From contig BSDZ01000015.1 of NCBI GenBank assembly GCA_030268105.1, positions 1,329,501-1,393,500 on the forward strand: a stretch of 64,000 nucleotides of DNA, in the 5' to 3' direction. The position numbers and the translations under genes are program-made. The notes beneath the pieces are model-generated. The model did no database searches. It was not told the origin of the DNA and saw nothing but the letters and a program-made list of their open reading frames with translations. Shown here one piece after another: positions 12,805-24,925 of the stretch. The number at the start of each line of letters is the position of its first letter. Position 1 is the first letter of the stretch. This DNA is from Volvox africanus. Its lineage: Eukaryota; Chlorophyta; Chlorophyceae; Chlamydomonadales; Volvocaceae.

Positions 12805-13662
12805 TCTCCTGAACCATCTGCGAGCTGTTCAACGGTAATAAGGTTAAGTGAATAGTTGATGTGCAGTGAAACACATACTGTGCTTCCTACGTGTGGGCAG
12901 CTGTTATTAGCAACCGATGCCCGTTCTTAACATTATGTTGCTAAGAAATAGGGGCCTCGAGTATTGTTATATTGAAGAAAGAGCAGCGGTTCTAAGGCTA
13001 AAGTGACGGAAGCAGAGGTAGCAGGTGGTGAAACGGGGGTGGGGTGGGGGGTTGAGAGCCGGACAATGGCGGATAGGGTGATAGGGGCGGGCTGCTGACG
13101 GTCTTGTTTTTGGAGCTGGGCTACGGTGAAAGGACGCATTCCCGGCATAGGGCTTAAAGACCAAATGTATCGTACCTTTTAAATTATGAGAAAAAGAGGG
13201 GAGGAGGTGATTATGTGCTTTGATGCCCCCAATACAATTAAATCGTGATCTTCACACAATGCATGTGCTCGCGCGCAAATCATCATTACACAATGTCCCG
13301 CGGAAAAATCGATTTTAGTTGTTGGCTGCATGGAGACGTGATGTGAGCTCTATAGCTCGTTCTACCAGAGCTGCAGGCCAAGCAGAAGCACCAGCCGGCC
13401 ACCATTGGCAGTGGTCAGGTCAGGTCAGGTCATTCACGCTCACACCATCCCTTCAAAGATACACAGACATGTTTCAGGATAAGGAAAAACTTCCTTCGCG
13501 CGAACGGGGCCCTGTTGGTATTATACGACAAGGACTACCTCGCCGGGGAAACGGCAGCGCCACTCTCTTGCTCGCTTGTTTAGAAAGTGATCAGCGCCAA
13601 CGAGAGGTCATCACGGCTTAATGGATTCTTCTTCTTCTTCTTCGCGTATACAACAAGGTTGC
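12805..13662. other. Convergent intergenic region between GDPD and APEH
   Basis: Holds the 3' ends of two convergent genes. A TGTAA on the minus strand at 13286-13290 fits APEH; none is seen for GDPD. Short repeats such as GGTCA x4 near 13414-13430 occur. No extra gene is supported. Confidence 0.55.
13286..13290 (-). terminator. TGTAA polyadenylation signal of APEH
   Basis: Reads TGTAA on the minus strand about 375 bases after the APEH stop codon, a typical spacing for a volvocine 3' UTR. Confidence 0.5.
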
Positions 13663-16600
13663 TCATTCCACGAGGGCCGCTTCCGCCGCAGCATCCGCCG
13701 CAGCATCCGCCGCCACTGCCTCCCACTGCGATGGACGGGATTCGTCCTTCGTGTCTGTCGATCCCGCATACGTCTTCAGCCACCACATGACATTGATCCA
13801 CTGCTCAAACTCCGTTTGGGGTTTGTCCAGTCCATGACCGTCCTGAGCACAGCAACAAGTGGTTTGAGGGGAGGGGAGGGGAGGACGAGCGCGGCGGAGG
13901 GGGAGGGGATCACATATGAGTGCGATGAAATCAATAACTGAACCCTCGGGACAGTACGGGGGCTTGGGTAAGAGAGGTAAGAGAACGACGGAGAGGGATG
14001 TAGAAAGTAAGGGGGTAGGGTTTAATACGTGAACCAAATGGGCAAGGAATCAGCGGAAGATGTTGTCTTGTGTTGAGAGCCCGACAGTGGCCCCTCTCCG
14101 GTCCATCGGGGTTTGACACCTGGTGTATGTGCTAGGTGTGTGTGTATGTATGTGTGTGTGCGCGCGCGCGTTGTCCCTCTCCCTCATTCTCTCGGGTACC
14201 GAAGCCTGCCAGCTTTGAAGATCAGCTGCCGGAGGAAGGACACCGTATCTATGCAAGTCGCCAGGTCATGGTGGCGGCGGACCATAACCGAGTTGTTGCT
14301 TGGCAAACCCAAAATAACGTTACCTCTGGGAAGACAATGAGTCGCGAGGGCGGTGGTGGCCCCGCAGCGGCGGCGGCGCGGCCCCGCAGCGCCGACAGGT
14401 ACTGCAGTCCGTCCAGGGTGGGGACACGTCGGTCGCGAGATCCCAGCATGAGGAAGACGGGTGCCGTCACGGCGTCGACGTACGACACAGGCGAGGCGGC
14501 GAGCATGGCGGCTAGGTCCGCTGCGCTGGGTACGGGGGAGGCGAGGCGGCAGCCCTCCTATGCGGGTGAAGCGGTGAAGTTGGGATTGGGGTCGGGGGAT
14601 GTTGACAGCGGCTCGTGAGGAATTGAACGATGCAAATGCAATATGGATGCTATTTGAAGCCGAGGGTTCCCGTTGACCTCCCCCTTCCAGGTCTGTTGCT
14701 CATCCCAACCCCCTACAGGGTTGGCATAAGCGACTGAGAGGCCGGGCGATATGCTTGACGAACAGAAGCTTTGCGTGAATGGAAGAAAGTCAGCCATTCC
14801 CCTCTTCGCCCTCTCCCACCTCGCTTCCCAGCACCTCCACGAAGCACCAATCCGGGATGTCCGATGCGGCCACCATCGCGGAGATGTTGGTCACCGGGTT
14901 CCGCATCACACCGCAGCGGAAGACACCCGGGTGCTGACCCAGCAGGTGGGCGGTCAGGAAGCCGCCGTGACTGCCGCCAACGACGGACACACTGGCGGGG
15001 TTGACAATACCTGGGGGGGGCCCAGGAGGTTGGGGCAGGAGGTTGGGACAAAGGGGGATAAAACCCATAAGGCCTCTGAAAAGGGGACTCTAAGAAAAAG
15101 AAGTGGGGTTTGATTCATGTAATCATGTGATCATGTCTTCAGAACTTGCAAGTGCGAGGGAGAGGAGGAGGCGAATGTAAAAACGCCCACGACGGCGAAG
15201 TCAAAGACGACATGAACGTCACCACGTTCTACATGGAACTAAAAAGACGGAGCCCAGAACAGACAGACACAGACAGACAGACAGACGATTGGGCACTAAG
15301 TTTTGGCAGAGCCCTTTACCGCCACCGCTAGGGCCCGTCAGACCACGACCGAAGGGGGAGGGTCCGGGGAGGAAGTAACGGTTAATCAGTAGATAACGTA
15401 AAGAAAAACGATTCAGTTAGTGGTTGTCATTATTATGTGTGTAGGATAGGGGGGTACATCACCCGTGGCCACTAACCTGGCAGTCCCTACCTTCCCCGGT
15501 GTTTCGGGGCACCCTCATCCAGTCTCCCATGCCGACTTCTCCGAAATCAGTGGTTTTTTATTATGTTTGCATACTGACCGTCCGAGACGACCCGGAGAGG
15601 TTCGGGAACACTTTAAATTTGAAAAATCTCCATCAGGAAGTTGATTAATCTGGATCATGGATTCAACAAACCAAATAGAAGGAAGTAGTAAGCGAACGAA
15701 TCAAAACACAAATCTCCCCCCCCTCACACAAACACACATTCATACAAACACACACATACCCTCTTCCACTGCCGCCTCAAGTGCCGCCATGCAGTCTTCC
15801 ACATCCTGGCGGCCAATGCGTCCCGGCAGACTGGACAGAGCCGCCTGGCCGTACCCCGTACTGCCCCTGAAGTTGGGACACAGCACGGCGTATCCCAGCG
15901 CCGTGAGGGCGGCGAAGGAGGGGTACCAGCCGAGCGTGACGGCGGTGTGTGGGCCGCCATGTGGGGAGAGAACTGCAGGCAGAGGACCTGCGGCAACATG
16001 GGGGGCCGGGTTGAATGCGTGTGTTTGTGTGTGTGTGGGCGTTTTTGCGTAGTGATGTTGTGTGTTTGTGTGTGTTTGTGTGTTTGTGTGTGTTTGTGTG
16101 TGTTTGTGTGTGTCTGTGTGTGTGTGTGTGTGTGCGTGCGCACGCGCGCGCGTAGAGGTGGCGTGTGTGTGTGGGGAATTATGATTGTGTGTGACGTTGC
16201 GCGGAAGTTAGTTTCGGTAGGTCGGCAATGAGGCGGTGGAATGTGAGGGATGTCCAAATCACGTAAGGGCACAAGCAAGGGACGACGAGCGTTGAGCGGC
16301 GGCTGTCAGGTACGTGATGCCGTAAATACACACACAGACACACAGACACATACGTAAATACTACAACTCCTGCCTTCCCCATGGCCTAGTTAGAGAGAGA
16401 GACACACACATATACACATATGCGTGCGCAATACTGCGCATACATACCGACTTGGTCGTTGTGTATGTGCGGTAAACCCCCACTCCCCTACCCTTGCGGT
16501 TTCGGGGCATCCACAAGAGGCAGTCGAAGGCCTCCAAGATGTCACCCGTTCGGGGAGGGATCCGCAACACCTGGAAGGGGGAGAGGGGAAGGGGAAGCAA

Positions 16601-19600
16601 GGCAGTCAGGGAAGAGGAGAGGGGAATGGCAGACAAACCGCACTCAAATGGGATGGCGGGAAGGGCGTGGATGGACGAAGAGACCAAATACACACGGTCA
16701 GGTGTGTGAGTGGGGGTGTGAGCCCAATGCCATGGGGGAATGCAGGGGGATAAAAACACACACAGGCCGGCAGGCGGGTCACAGGACTCGTCTCATGCGG
16801 GTGCCGTTAGGGAAGACGACAACGTTGATGACGCGTTTTATGTAGCTGCCGTACTAACACGGTACTAAAGTTGTGCGGTAGTACTTACCCGGAACTCAAG
16901 ATTGTCCAGGGCGGTTTGAACGACAGCCGGCAGCTCGCTGCGCAGGCCGCCGCCGCCGCCACCGATGCCGTACGCTGGCGGGCAGCCAAGTTCCAACGGG
17001 CGCCACGTAAGCGAGCTGCCGCCAGCGACAAGGGAGATGGGGTCGGCCTGTCGAGGTATTAGGGGGTTCGGAGGATAGGGGCAAAGGGGGAGGGGGAGGT
17101 GAAAAAGGAAGGGGGATAGTGCGCGGAAGTGTGTTTTGCTACTTTTGACCGGCTTAGATCTTGAATCTGAATCTTGGATCTCTACGTACGCCTCAAATCC
17201 ACTGAAGACAAATCGAAATACAACTGTGTCAAGTTATGATTCCCATGGGGGGATAACGGGAGGAGGAGGGGAGGAACGATGGCGTCAAGGTTGACACGGA
17301 TGTGTTTTACGGACGGACACGTCACTCACGACTTCCACTCCGTCCATCGTAATCCGCCAATCTTACCGGCACCTCGGACACGTACAGCTCCGCGGGGGTA
17401 TCGGGCGCGACATGACTCGCCACGACCAAACCGCCCGCCACTCCCATTAATGACCAATTGCCGTACAAGGGGTTGCCGGGCTCCACTGGGGTCAGCGGCA
17501 TCGGTGCCTGCGGCCACTCGCCGCCAGCAGCTGCGGCCGCCGCTGTGGCAGCGGTGGCTGATGTGTCCACCGCCGTGATGGCGTTGACTGCGCCCCACTG
17601 AGTGTTGACCAGCAATGTGGAGGGGCCTGAAGGGGACAGAGGGGTAAGTGGGGAAATAGTGAGTACGATGAATACACCCACACATATCCGAACCGAATAC
17701 GTGCAGGAAAGAAGCGCCAAACGCCAAATGCTGTTCAGCATTCAATAAGATGGCTCCGAAACCAGTATAGGGACGCAAGTGAAGGACAGCAGGAGCTCCG
17801 AAACCAACACAGATCGAGTCGAAAGGCGCAATCGGAAAGATCGGCACAAGTTAGCGAATGGGCGGACGGACGGACGGACAGCGACAGGATAATAAAATGA
17901 ACTAACTTTCCCAACTAATTTCAATCACGATCTATCCATAACAACAAAAGGGTTAAAGATGAAGACACAAACGCAAATATGAACCTACCTACGAAACCAT
18001 CGTCCGGAATAGCGGCAGTGTAGAGTCCAGGGAAGGCGGACGGACCCGTGGGTCGCTCGACCACATCCACCAGCAGCTGCGGATCCGCTTCTAGGCCCGC
18101 CAGTGGCAAACCGTCCTGTCCGAAAAGGGTTGGGAATCAAGACAGATCCATGGGACACAGTGAAAACTCTCTCTCTTTAATGGGCTGGGGAGGTGGGGTA
18201 ATTATTCGGCTGTCGTACACCAGCTACTGTTCGAAATAAACCTACTCCCGCCCCGGTCCAGGGATGAGGCATGGGAGGTAAATGTACGACATAAGGAAAT
18301 GAAAAGCTGCTGCTGGCTACTGCGCTGCGCATTGCTGGAGTGGCACGGGGAGACAAACACCTGTACGACGTGACGTGACGTGACGGAGGAAATCCCGGCA
18401 GGCACGGATACCCAGGAGGGGAACATGAGCTGCCGTACTATATACTATACTACATTGTACTGTATAAAACTCCCGTACCTCTGAAGACCAATCCAGGCGG
18501 TACAAGCGTGCCGTGCCGCCGTGAGTACCTGACGGGTACAGGTGTTTGGAGAGTTCGTTAACCCACATGTAGGGGATGTTCCCTCCGGTGTCGGGGACCG
18601 TTGCAATATACACACATACACATACACACACATACGCATACACACATACACATACAAATATACATACACATATACCACGCCTCCGGGCCCCACCTGTCGC
18701 CACGGCTTCCGAGTGCGACACGAGCAGCAGCGCCTCCCCCCCTGGACTGAAGGTGGGGCTCAGGCAGCTCTCCAGGGAGGGAGCCAGTCTGATGGCGGAG
18801 GGGCCGAACTGCAAAGCCCTGTGTTTGAGAAAGGGGGGAAGGGGAGGGCGGGGAACGGGGGGTTGTCGGGAAGGTACATGTTAATGACCAGTTTTCCCCT
18901 AAAGCTCCAGGGCGGGTACAAGAATCTCTCCCGTACAGAATGCGAGCCACGAAACTATCTGAAATGCTCACCCGTCAGCCCCACGCCGTACACTGACATG
19001 GTACAGCCGCGCAGAGCGGTTGTAACAGAAGACTACCCCTAACTTTCGCGGGTTGGCGGAGGCTGCGAGGCGGGGAAATGACGGCGGCGCCGAATGCGGC
19101 CAGGCCACTACCAGAAGACCGTTGGGGCCACCGCCGGTTGTCGTGTTTGTGGTTGTTGCGTCGGTTGCTGACGAGGCCGATTGCGGTGGGCACCATGTCG
19201 GCTGGCCCACTGAGTTTTCGGCCGGCAGGCCCGGTACCTAGGCGTTTGTATTGGTACGATGGGACGAGCAAAACGCTCAACAACCAAAGTTGTTACAACT
19301 AATTAACGGATTGATTCTTCTTGCCCATCTCAGTCCACATCAACCAATCACATACATCATGAGATGTAATGGTTTTAGAGTTGGATTTTTAAATGGACCT
19401 GTAACCTTCACACACATGTATATGTATATATATACGGTAATCCTAAACCCCAAAACCGTAATATATATATACATAATACGGTTTTGGGGTTTAGGATTAC
19501 CGTTTTCAGCTTTTAAGGTTAACACAAAACCCTAAAACCCTATCATAATCATTGACGTATACAAAAGTACGCCGCAGGTTAGGCGGCAACACGTTACAAC

Positions 19601-22600
19601 GTTACCCCGCCCCACCTGGAGCACCTCCCGTCGCTCCAGATCCAGTACGTACGGGGCGGGCGGGCGCTTACCCGTGTTAAGCTCTCCCCAATCCTCCACC
19701 GCCGCCCCCACCCCCCGCCAGCTCCTGGGACCCGCGGCGTCCTTCAGGGACTCGGGACCGCTCCAGGCGGGGGTGCGCTCCGCAGGGGGGGTCTGAGGGG
19801 GAGGGGGAGGGGAGAGGCCCGATGTGGAGGAACATAAAGCTGCGTTATTGGAAGTACGGGAAATGTCCACCAGGTGGTTATGGTTGTTGCGGTAATTGTC
19901 GTGGTTGTTGTTGTGGTAGTTGTTATGATGGTTGTGGTTCCAATCGTGAACGTGACAGTGGCGGCGGTGGCGTAGAGACAGGGGGAACTGAATGGACAAG
20001 GTCACGGAAATCAACGCTCGCCAAATTAGTGGGGTGAAGCAATTCATTGCCGTAATCCCGCATGCGGAAAAATGCCTACCGACCCATGGGTTGTTGACAC
20101 ACCTCCGCGGTATACACAACGGCGCTCTCATCCGCCGTCCAGGCAGCCCCCGAAGCGAAGTAACCGTCATTGACCAGCGGCCCGTGAAGGGTCTGTCGGG
20201 TGGAAGTACGTGTACGTGTACGGCAGATGGGGCAGTTGGAAGAGATGTGTGTACGGCAACTACACGAGACGGAGAAGAAACGAACAGGACGGAATCTGGG
20301 GAGAACTTGGAGCAGGTGTACGACAGTAAAAAGATCTGATGCTCGTGCATCCCAGGCAAACTTTCATTAAAAATTACAGGCAAACGAATGTGGGTTTCGG
20401 AGCCCCGCATTGGGGCGCAAGCGACTCCTGGTCACAAAGGAAACGATATCTCGACAGCACGCGGATGTACGACAGCCTACCTTAGGAATGGCAAGTTCCA
20501 TAATCATTCGTGCTCCCCTCCAGATCTGCAGCAGTGCTGACGTGGAGTCATTGGGCCCCTTTAGCACTACCAGCTGCTGACGACCTGCGGATATGGGTGG
20601 TGGTGGCGGTGGTGCATTGGGGTTTGGGGTGAAGAGGTAAGAGAGCGGGAGGAGGGGGGAATAAGAAAAGATGAAGGCTGCAGCTTAGGCCTAGGAGGCC
20701 GCTGGGGTGTAGTCGGTACGACGCGGAATCCCCTGTCTCACGGGAGAGAACGGGCGGGTGGGCGGTTATGATGAGCAACAGACACACAGAGCACAGAAGC
20801 CCGGACGGATGGGAGGGGTCAGAGGTCAGAGCTCGAGTTTGTTAGTAAGGATTAGGCTTGGAGCAGCATCCGCCAACCACCAACCATCAACTGTAATCCA
20901 TTTATTAGTTACCGTATGTCAACTTACCGGAGGGCGAGACGCTCACCATCTGGGTATCCGCATGGAGCTCCTGTGAGGGTTCGATTTCAATTTGATTTGT
21001 CCGGGTCTGGGGGTTTAAAAGCTTCCATAAGAATACACACAAACGCACAGACATCACAGACACCCATGAGAGCGCGCGCACATACACACACATTCTCTCG
21101 AGACCTTCCTTACCTGGGGCAGGCCAACAAGCGCATGCACAGGCCCTGTCTCCCCTGTCGTACGGCCATTCGCCGGCAGTGCTGCGGTAATGTTGTAGCG
21201 GCGCTGCGCGTTTCCCGGCAGATTGCGCTGTTGTAGCGTGGTCTGCGAGGTGATGGCGGTGGTAACTGGGTTGGGCTTGAGCTAGGCTTGCCTATATAAG
21301 CAACCAAGGATGTACGCGCATGTACATTAATATAATATAATATAATATAATATAATATAATATAATATAATATAATATAATATAATATAATATAATATAA
21401 TATAATATAATATAATATAATATAATATAATATAATATAATATAATATAATATAATATAATATAATATAATACAATATAATATAATATAATATATAAAAC
21501 AATACAATAAAATAGATATAATTATGTAGTTTAGTAAGATAGTACTTATAACATGAAATACATGTAGGATACGAAAGCCATGTGCAAATCGGTTTCGTAG
21601 CGAGAGCCCAATAAAGTTTTGGGAGTTTCGGAGCCGGCACCATAAATAGGGAGCAAGCAGCCAGACGAGTTGAGGGAGAATGTGACAAGTAGGGTGTCGG
21701 CTTCCTCGAAGCCGGAAAAAGGGCGGGGCCCCCCACAATCCGTACAGGCCGGTTACTTCACCATGAAACGGTTTGAAGTTTGCGAGTTTGCGATGATGCC
21801 GGCGCATGACGTTTAGCAGGCAAACGACTGCATCGATGGCCAGTACGGCAGACCGCAAATGCTGCATCATTTCCAAAGCGAACGGCGAGGACGTCAAGTG
21901 TTAGAGTGCCGCCAGTACTACTGATGGAAAGCTTTAAGCTGTATCTCCGAAATGCCTGCGGCTTCAGCAATTCACCCCACAGCATCGAGCTCCATGTCGG
22001 CACTGTGGAACTCTTCTGCCCCGAGGATTGGCTTAAATTATTTGTACACAACGTTACATTCTTTGTAGATAACTGCAAGCAAATTCGTCGACCTGCTGGT
22101 GGCAAATCGCCATGCCTGTGAGAGCAGCTTAGTCACCCAAACTGGTTGTTCGATTCATTTCACGCCGTCATGCCAGAAGTCCATTATGAGAGACGCGGCA
22201 CCTTTTGGAATGAAATCTAGGCCCAGAGGCGTTGATGTGACCTTGACCAGGGTCAAAGGAGACTGACAAACTTGTTTGTACTCATACGATTGTTATTGAC
22301 CAAAATAAAGATACCTTGCAATATATAATGTAATATGTGACCAATATCGTGTTTCGGCCGGACGAGATATCATGTTTGGTCCGTCACATTCTTACAGAGA
22401 GACGGACATGGCAATCCCACAGGGCGGGGCCCCCCTGAGCGCTTCGCGCCGGGGCTCCGCCCAAAAACGCGAGGATGGGGTCGGGAGGTATGAGGATGCG
22501 GATACGGAGGGCGGTGGCAAAGGGAACCTACTCCCCCAACCCTCGCGGCCGTTATGTCACCCATCGCGGCATTACAAGGAGCCTTGCATTCCCACCACAC

Positions 22601-24192
22601 TCTAGGCTGCAAAATCAGGGAGCAGGATCCACAACCACACCTTTACACACAGACACACAGCCCCCAGCCCCGCCCCACACAAACCCCCCAGCCCGAAGTA
22701 AAACGCCCACAACAAATCCACGCAAGAGTGCATAACGACCCATAACAGCCCACACTACGTCTTTGTCCCCCTCCCCGTTTACACACAAACACATGCACCG
22801 TTGGGTCTTACATTCATTCCCTCATTACCTCATTCATGGTCGTTAAGAGTTGGCCATTATCGTTTCTCAACAGGTATGTATCTCAGTGATCTAAACTATA
22901 TGATTATCTTTCCCCCTGCCTCCCGCTTCCTACCGTGATCGTGACTGTGACCGGGGCCCCGGGAGCAATCGCTGCCGCCGCCGCCACCCGGACGACCACT
23001 CTGCTGATAGAGGGGACCTCACTAAAGGCCGACAACAGAGCTGCCTCCTCGGACATACCCGGGGGCATCTCGGTGAGGAGGCCCTTGGACGGGGAGGCCG
23101 TAGTAGCATGAGCAGCAGAGTGAGCGGCGGTCATGGCATAAGCATCGGCATCGGTGCCGGCATCGATTGCGGTCGCAGCGCTCATGGTAGTGGTCATTGC
23201 CATCCGGCTGGGCCTGCAGAGATGGTAATTGGGTTGGGAAGGTTCCCAAATAATGGAATTTGGGAAATTTTCGTATAAACACACACGGGTATGAGGGTAA
23301 TGAGGGGCGCGGGGAATGAATGAATACGGGTTGCAAACCCGCGGGGTCAGGACGGCGGTGTATGGGTGGCTTGAAGGTGTGTGTGCTTTCCGCGTTAGTA
23401 CGGGGAAATTTGGAGTGGTTGGCCAGTAAAAGGAGTTGCGGAAGCCAGCCGGAGGTCTCCCTTTGACCTGGTGCAGCTTTAGCTCGTCTATGGAAGTGGG
23501 TGGGTGGCAACGAGCAAGATGTGGATGGGTTGTCTGCGATGGTTAGAATGGTTAGGATGAGACGCGATGACCGTGGTGCAATTAAAACCAAAGCCAGCAG
23601 CATAACGGAACAGCAACACGCAGCAGAAGGCATCGGAGGTGGGATAGCTGCATAGCATACGATGGGTGGTGACGTGTACAGGGAGTATGGACGAGGGAGC
23701 TGATGCGACACCTGTGGGCCTCCAGACACTCACAGAAATGAACCCGACCCAGAAACAAAGCACCAAGCAAGCGGCGAGGGCAGGGTGATATGCAGCGAGT
23801 TGTGCGTGCTTCCACGATTGCAATGTGAGGGGTTGGGGAGTACTCATGGAAAATCGAAGAGCTTGGAAAAGGGTGAATCTGCGGTGTATAGCTCGTGTTA
23901 GGTGGCTTCTTGCCTTTCCATACCTGCAGGGATTGCGATAGCTGAGGACCTCCGAACGAATCAAGCGTTCAGAGCACAGGTTACAGGTTGCTTTGGGAGC
24001 GCCGGTGATTAATAATGGCTTGCAGCACGGGGTACAGCGATGAAGTGATGCTGCGGCTGAAGCGTAGGAAAGGTGTCCACAGACGCGCAAGGAGTTCAGA
24101 CGTCTCAGACTGTCGTTGCAGACGTTTCGTAAGGTAGGGCTTATCAATGTCATGTGCGTATGGCCTGGCGCTGCAGAGGAAAGGCCCGGCAA
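13663..24192 (-). CDS. APEH: Acylaminoacyl-peptidase (acyl-peptide hydrolase, S9C family)
   Basis: Removes N-acylated amino acids from blocked peptides. Eighteen exons (minus, 5' to 3'): 24192-23924, 23213-22934, 21242-21114, 21006-20928, 20584-20481, 20192-20103, 19792-19616, 19237-18972, 18818-18694, 18528-18479, 18115-17989, 17626-17367, 17047-16889, 16570-16492, 15972-15760, 15010-14835, 14557-14324, 13842-13663; all junctions agree in phase, giving 998 residues (985 from the second ATG at 24153). The N-terminal half matches the plant AARE propeller (GPLVNDGYF, EDWGELNTGKRPPA, LPAENSVGQPTW). The C-terminal alpha/beta hydrolase has SPHGGPH (oxyanion), the nucleophile serine in GGSHGG, aspartate in MLGSRDRRVP and histidine in PEDGHGLD. 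Exon 1 is Arg/Ser/Leu-rich and acid-poor, like an organelle presequence. Plant and animal forms are about 730-770 residues. Confidence 0.93.
15436..15556 (+). repeat. Dispersed repeat, copy A (APEH intron)
   Basis: About 120 bases closely matching 32010-32144. Shared blocks include CACCCGTGGCCACTA, CTGGCAGTCCCTACCTTCCC, TTTCGGGGCACCCT and ACTTCTCCGAAATCAGTG. No coding content and no obvious terminal structure; probably a fragment of an unclassified mobile element. Confidence 0.7.
16018..16140 (+). repeat. TG-rich microsatellite in an APEH intron
   Basis: Interrupted (TG)n with TTTG variants, directly before the exon ending at 15972 (minus gene). Generates spurious His/Thr open frames on the minus strand. 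Confidence 0.85.
18605..18675 (+). repeat. CATACA-type microsatellite in an APEH intron
   Basis: Imperfect tandem units of CATACA/CACATA between APEH exons 18694-18818 and 18479-18528. Confidence 0.8.
19434..19503. repeat. Perfect 27-bp inverted repeat
   Basis: Arms 19434-19460 and 19477-19503 are exact reverse complements with a 16-base AT-rich loop. Each arm contains the telomere-like core CCTAAACCCCAAAACC or its complement. It lies in the APEH intron between exons 19792-19616 and 19237-18972. It could be a miniature inverted-repeat element or a folded-back telomere-like insertion. Confidence 0.85.
19525..19542 (+). repeat. Short interstitial telomere-like repeat
   Basis: Two adjoining CCCTAAAA/CCCTA-type units (AAAACCCTAAAACCCTAT), matching the complement of the Chlamydomonas-type telomere unit TTTTAGGG. 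They lie 22 bases after the inverted repeat. Confidence 0.5.
21328..21496. repeat. TATAA pentanucleotide array
   Basis: About 33 near-perfect copies of the 5-bp unit TATAA over roughly 165 bases, in APEH intron 2 (between exons 23213-22934 and 21242-21114). The only interruption is one ATACA unit near 21470. It creates long Tyr/Ile/Leu open frames on the minus strand that are not genes. Confidence 0.95.
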
Positions 24193-24925
24193 GGCCAGGA
24201 AATGTGGCGATTAATCACGAAAAGCCCCAAACATAAGTGATCAAAGTAAATCTGGGATCCGATGCACATGAATTGTACTGCGGTATTGCACATTACAGCA
24301 AATACAGAAAACGAAGCAGGCTTCGGAGCGCGTCTTGTACGAAGCGGGTTGGCCAAAGGTGTCGCCTTGGAAAGTTAAAATACAAATATAGTGCTTCTAA
24401 AATACATTATTTAATCCTTTTCCATAGAGGACTATGGAAAACTAGGTACGCTTTCTCCGGTCGAAGGCAGCCGGGCCAAAGCCTTTGACCGATATGCTTA
24501 ACCTATGTTATGGACCCAGAGAACGTAATTATTATCCAAATTCAATTAATTTGCTCTCACGGATGACGCACGTGGCAGTAAGGAAACGATATTGGGTGGT
24601 ACTATGCTTGAAGTCCGCGGCTCATCGATGTTGAGGTAGGCGCTATCTGAGCTACTGATACGCACAATGATTTCACAGTTTAATGACGGTCCGTTGCAAC
24701 ATTTTTCGCGGGAGTAACTTCGCATGTGGTGCTGCCCCTCCAATGGCCACAATACGCATGCTTCATTAATGGCGTGATTTATATCAAACGATAGTTTCTA
24801 TCTATCAAACTCGAACCATAACGGCAGTCGTCCAAAAACACGGCTTTTATCCTTGCGGCCCCCCACTGCCCTGCCAACACCTTAGGTCTGCTGGTTCTGG
24901 CATCCTAACAGACACGCCGGACGCT
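24193..24925. other. Divergent intergenic region (APEH / large + strand gene)
   Basis: 733 bases between two head-to-head start codons, so it must carry both promoters. AT-richer than the flanking exons. I see no clear TATA box at a defined distance and no additional gene. Confidence 0.5.

Noticed and set aside
15724..16278. 184-residue minus-strand open frame rich in His/Thr
   Set aside because: It reads through the TG microsatellite and then the APEH exon 15972-15760 in the wrong frame.
21292..21897. Minus-strand open frames of about 200 residues rich in Tyr-Ile-Leu
   Set aside because: They are translations of the TATAA pentamer array inside an APEH intron, not genes.
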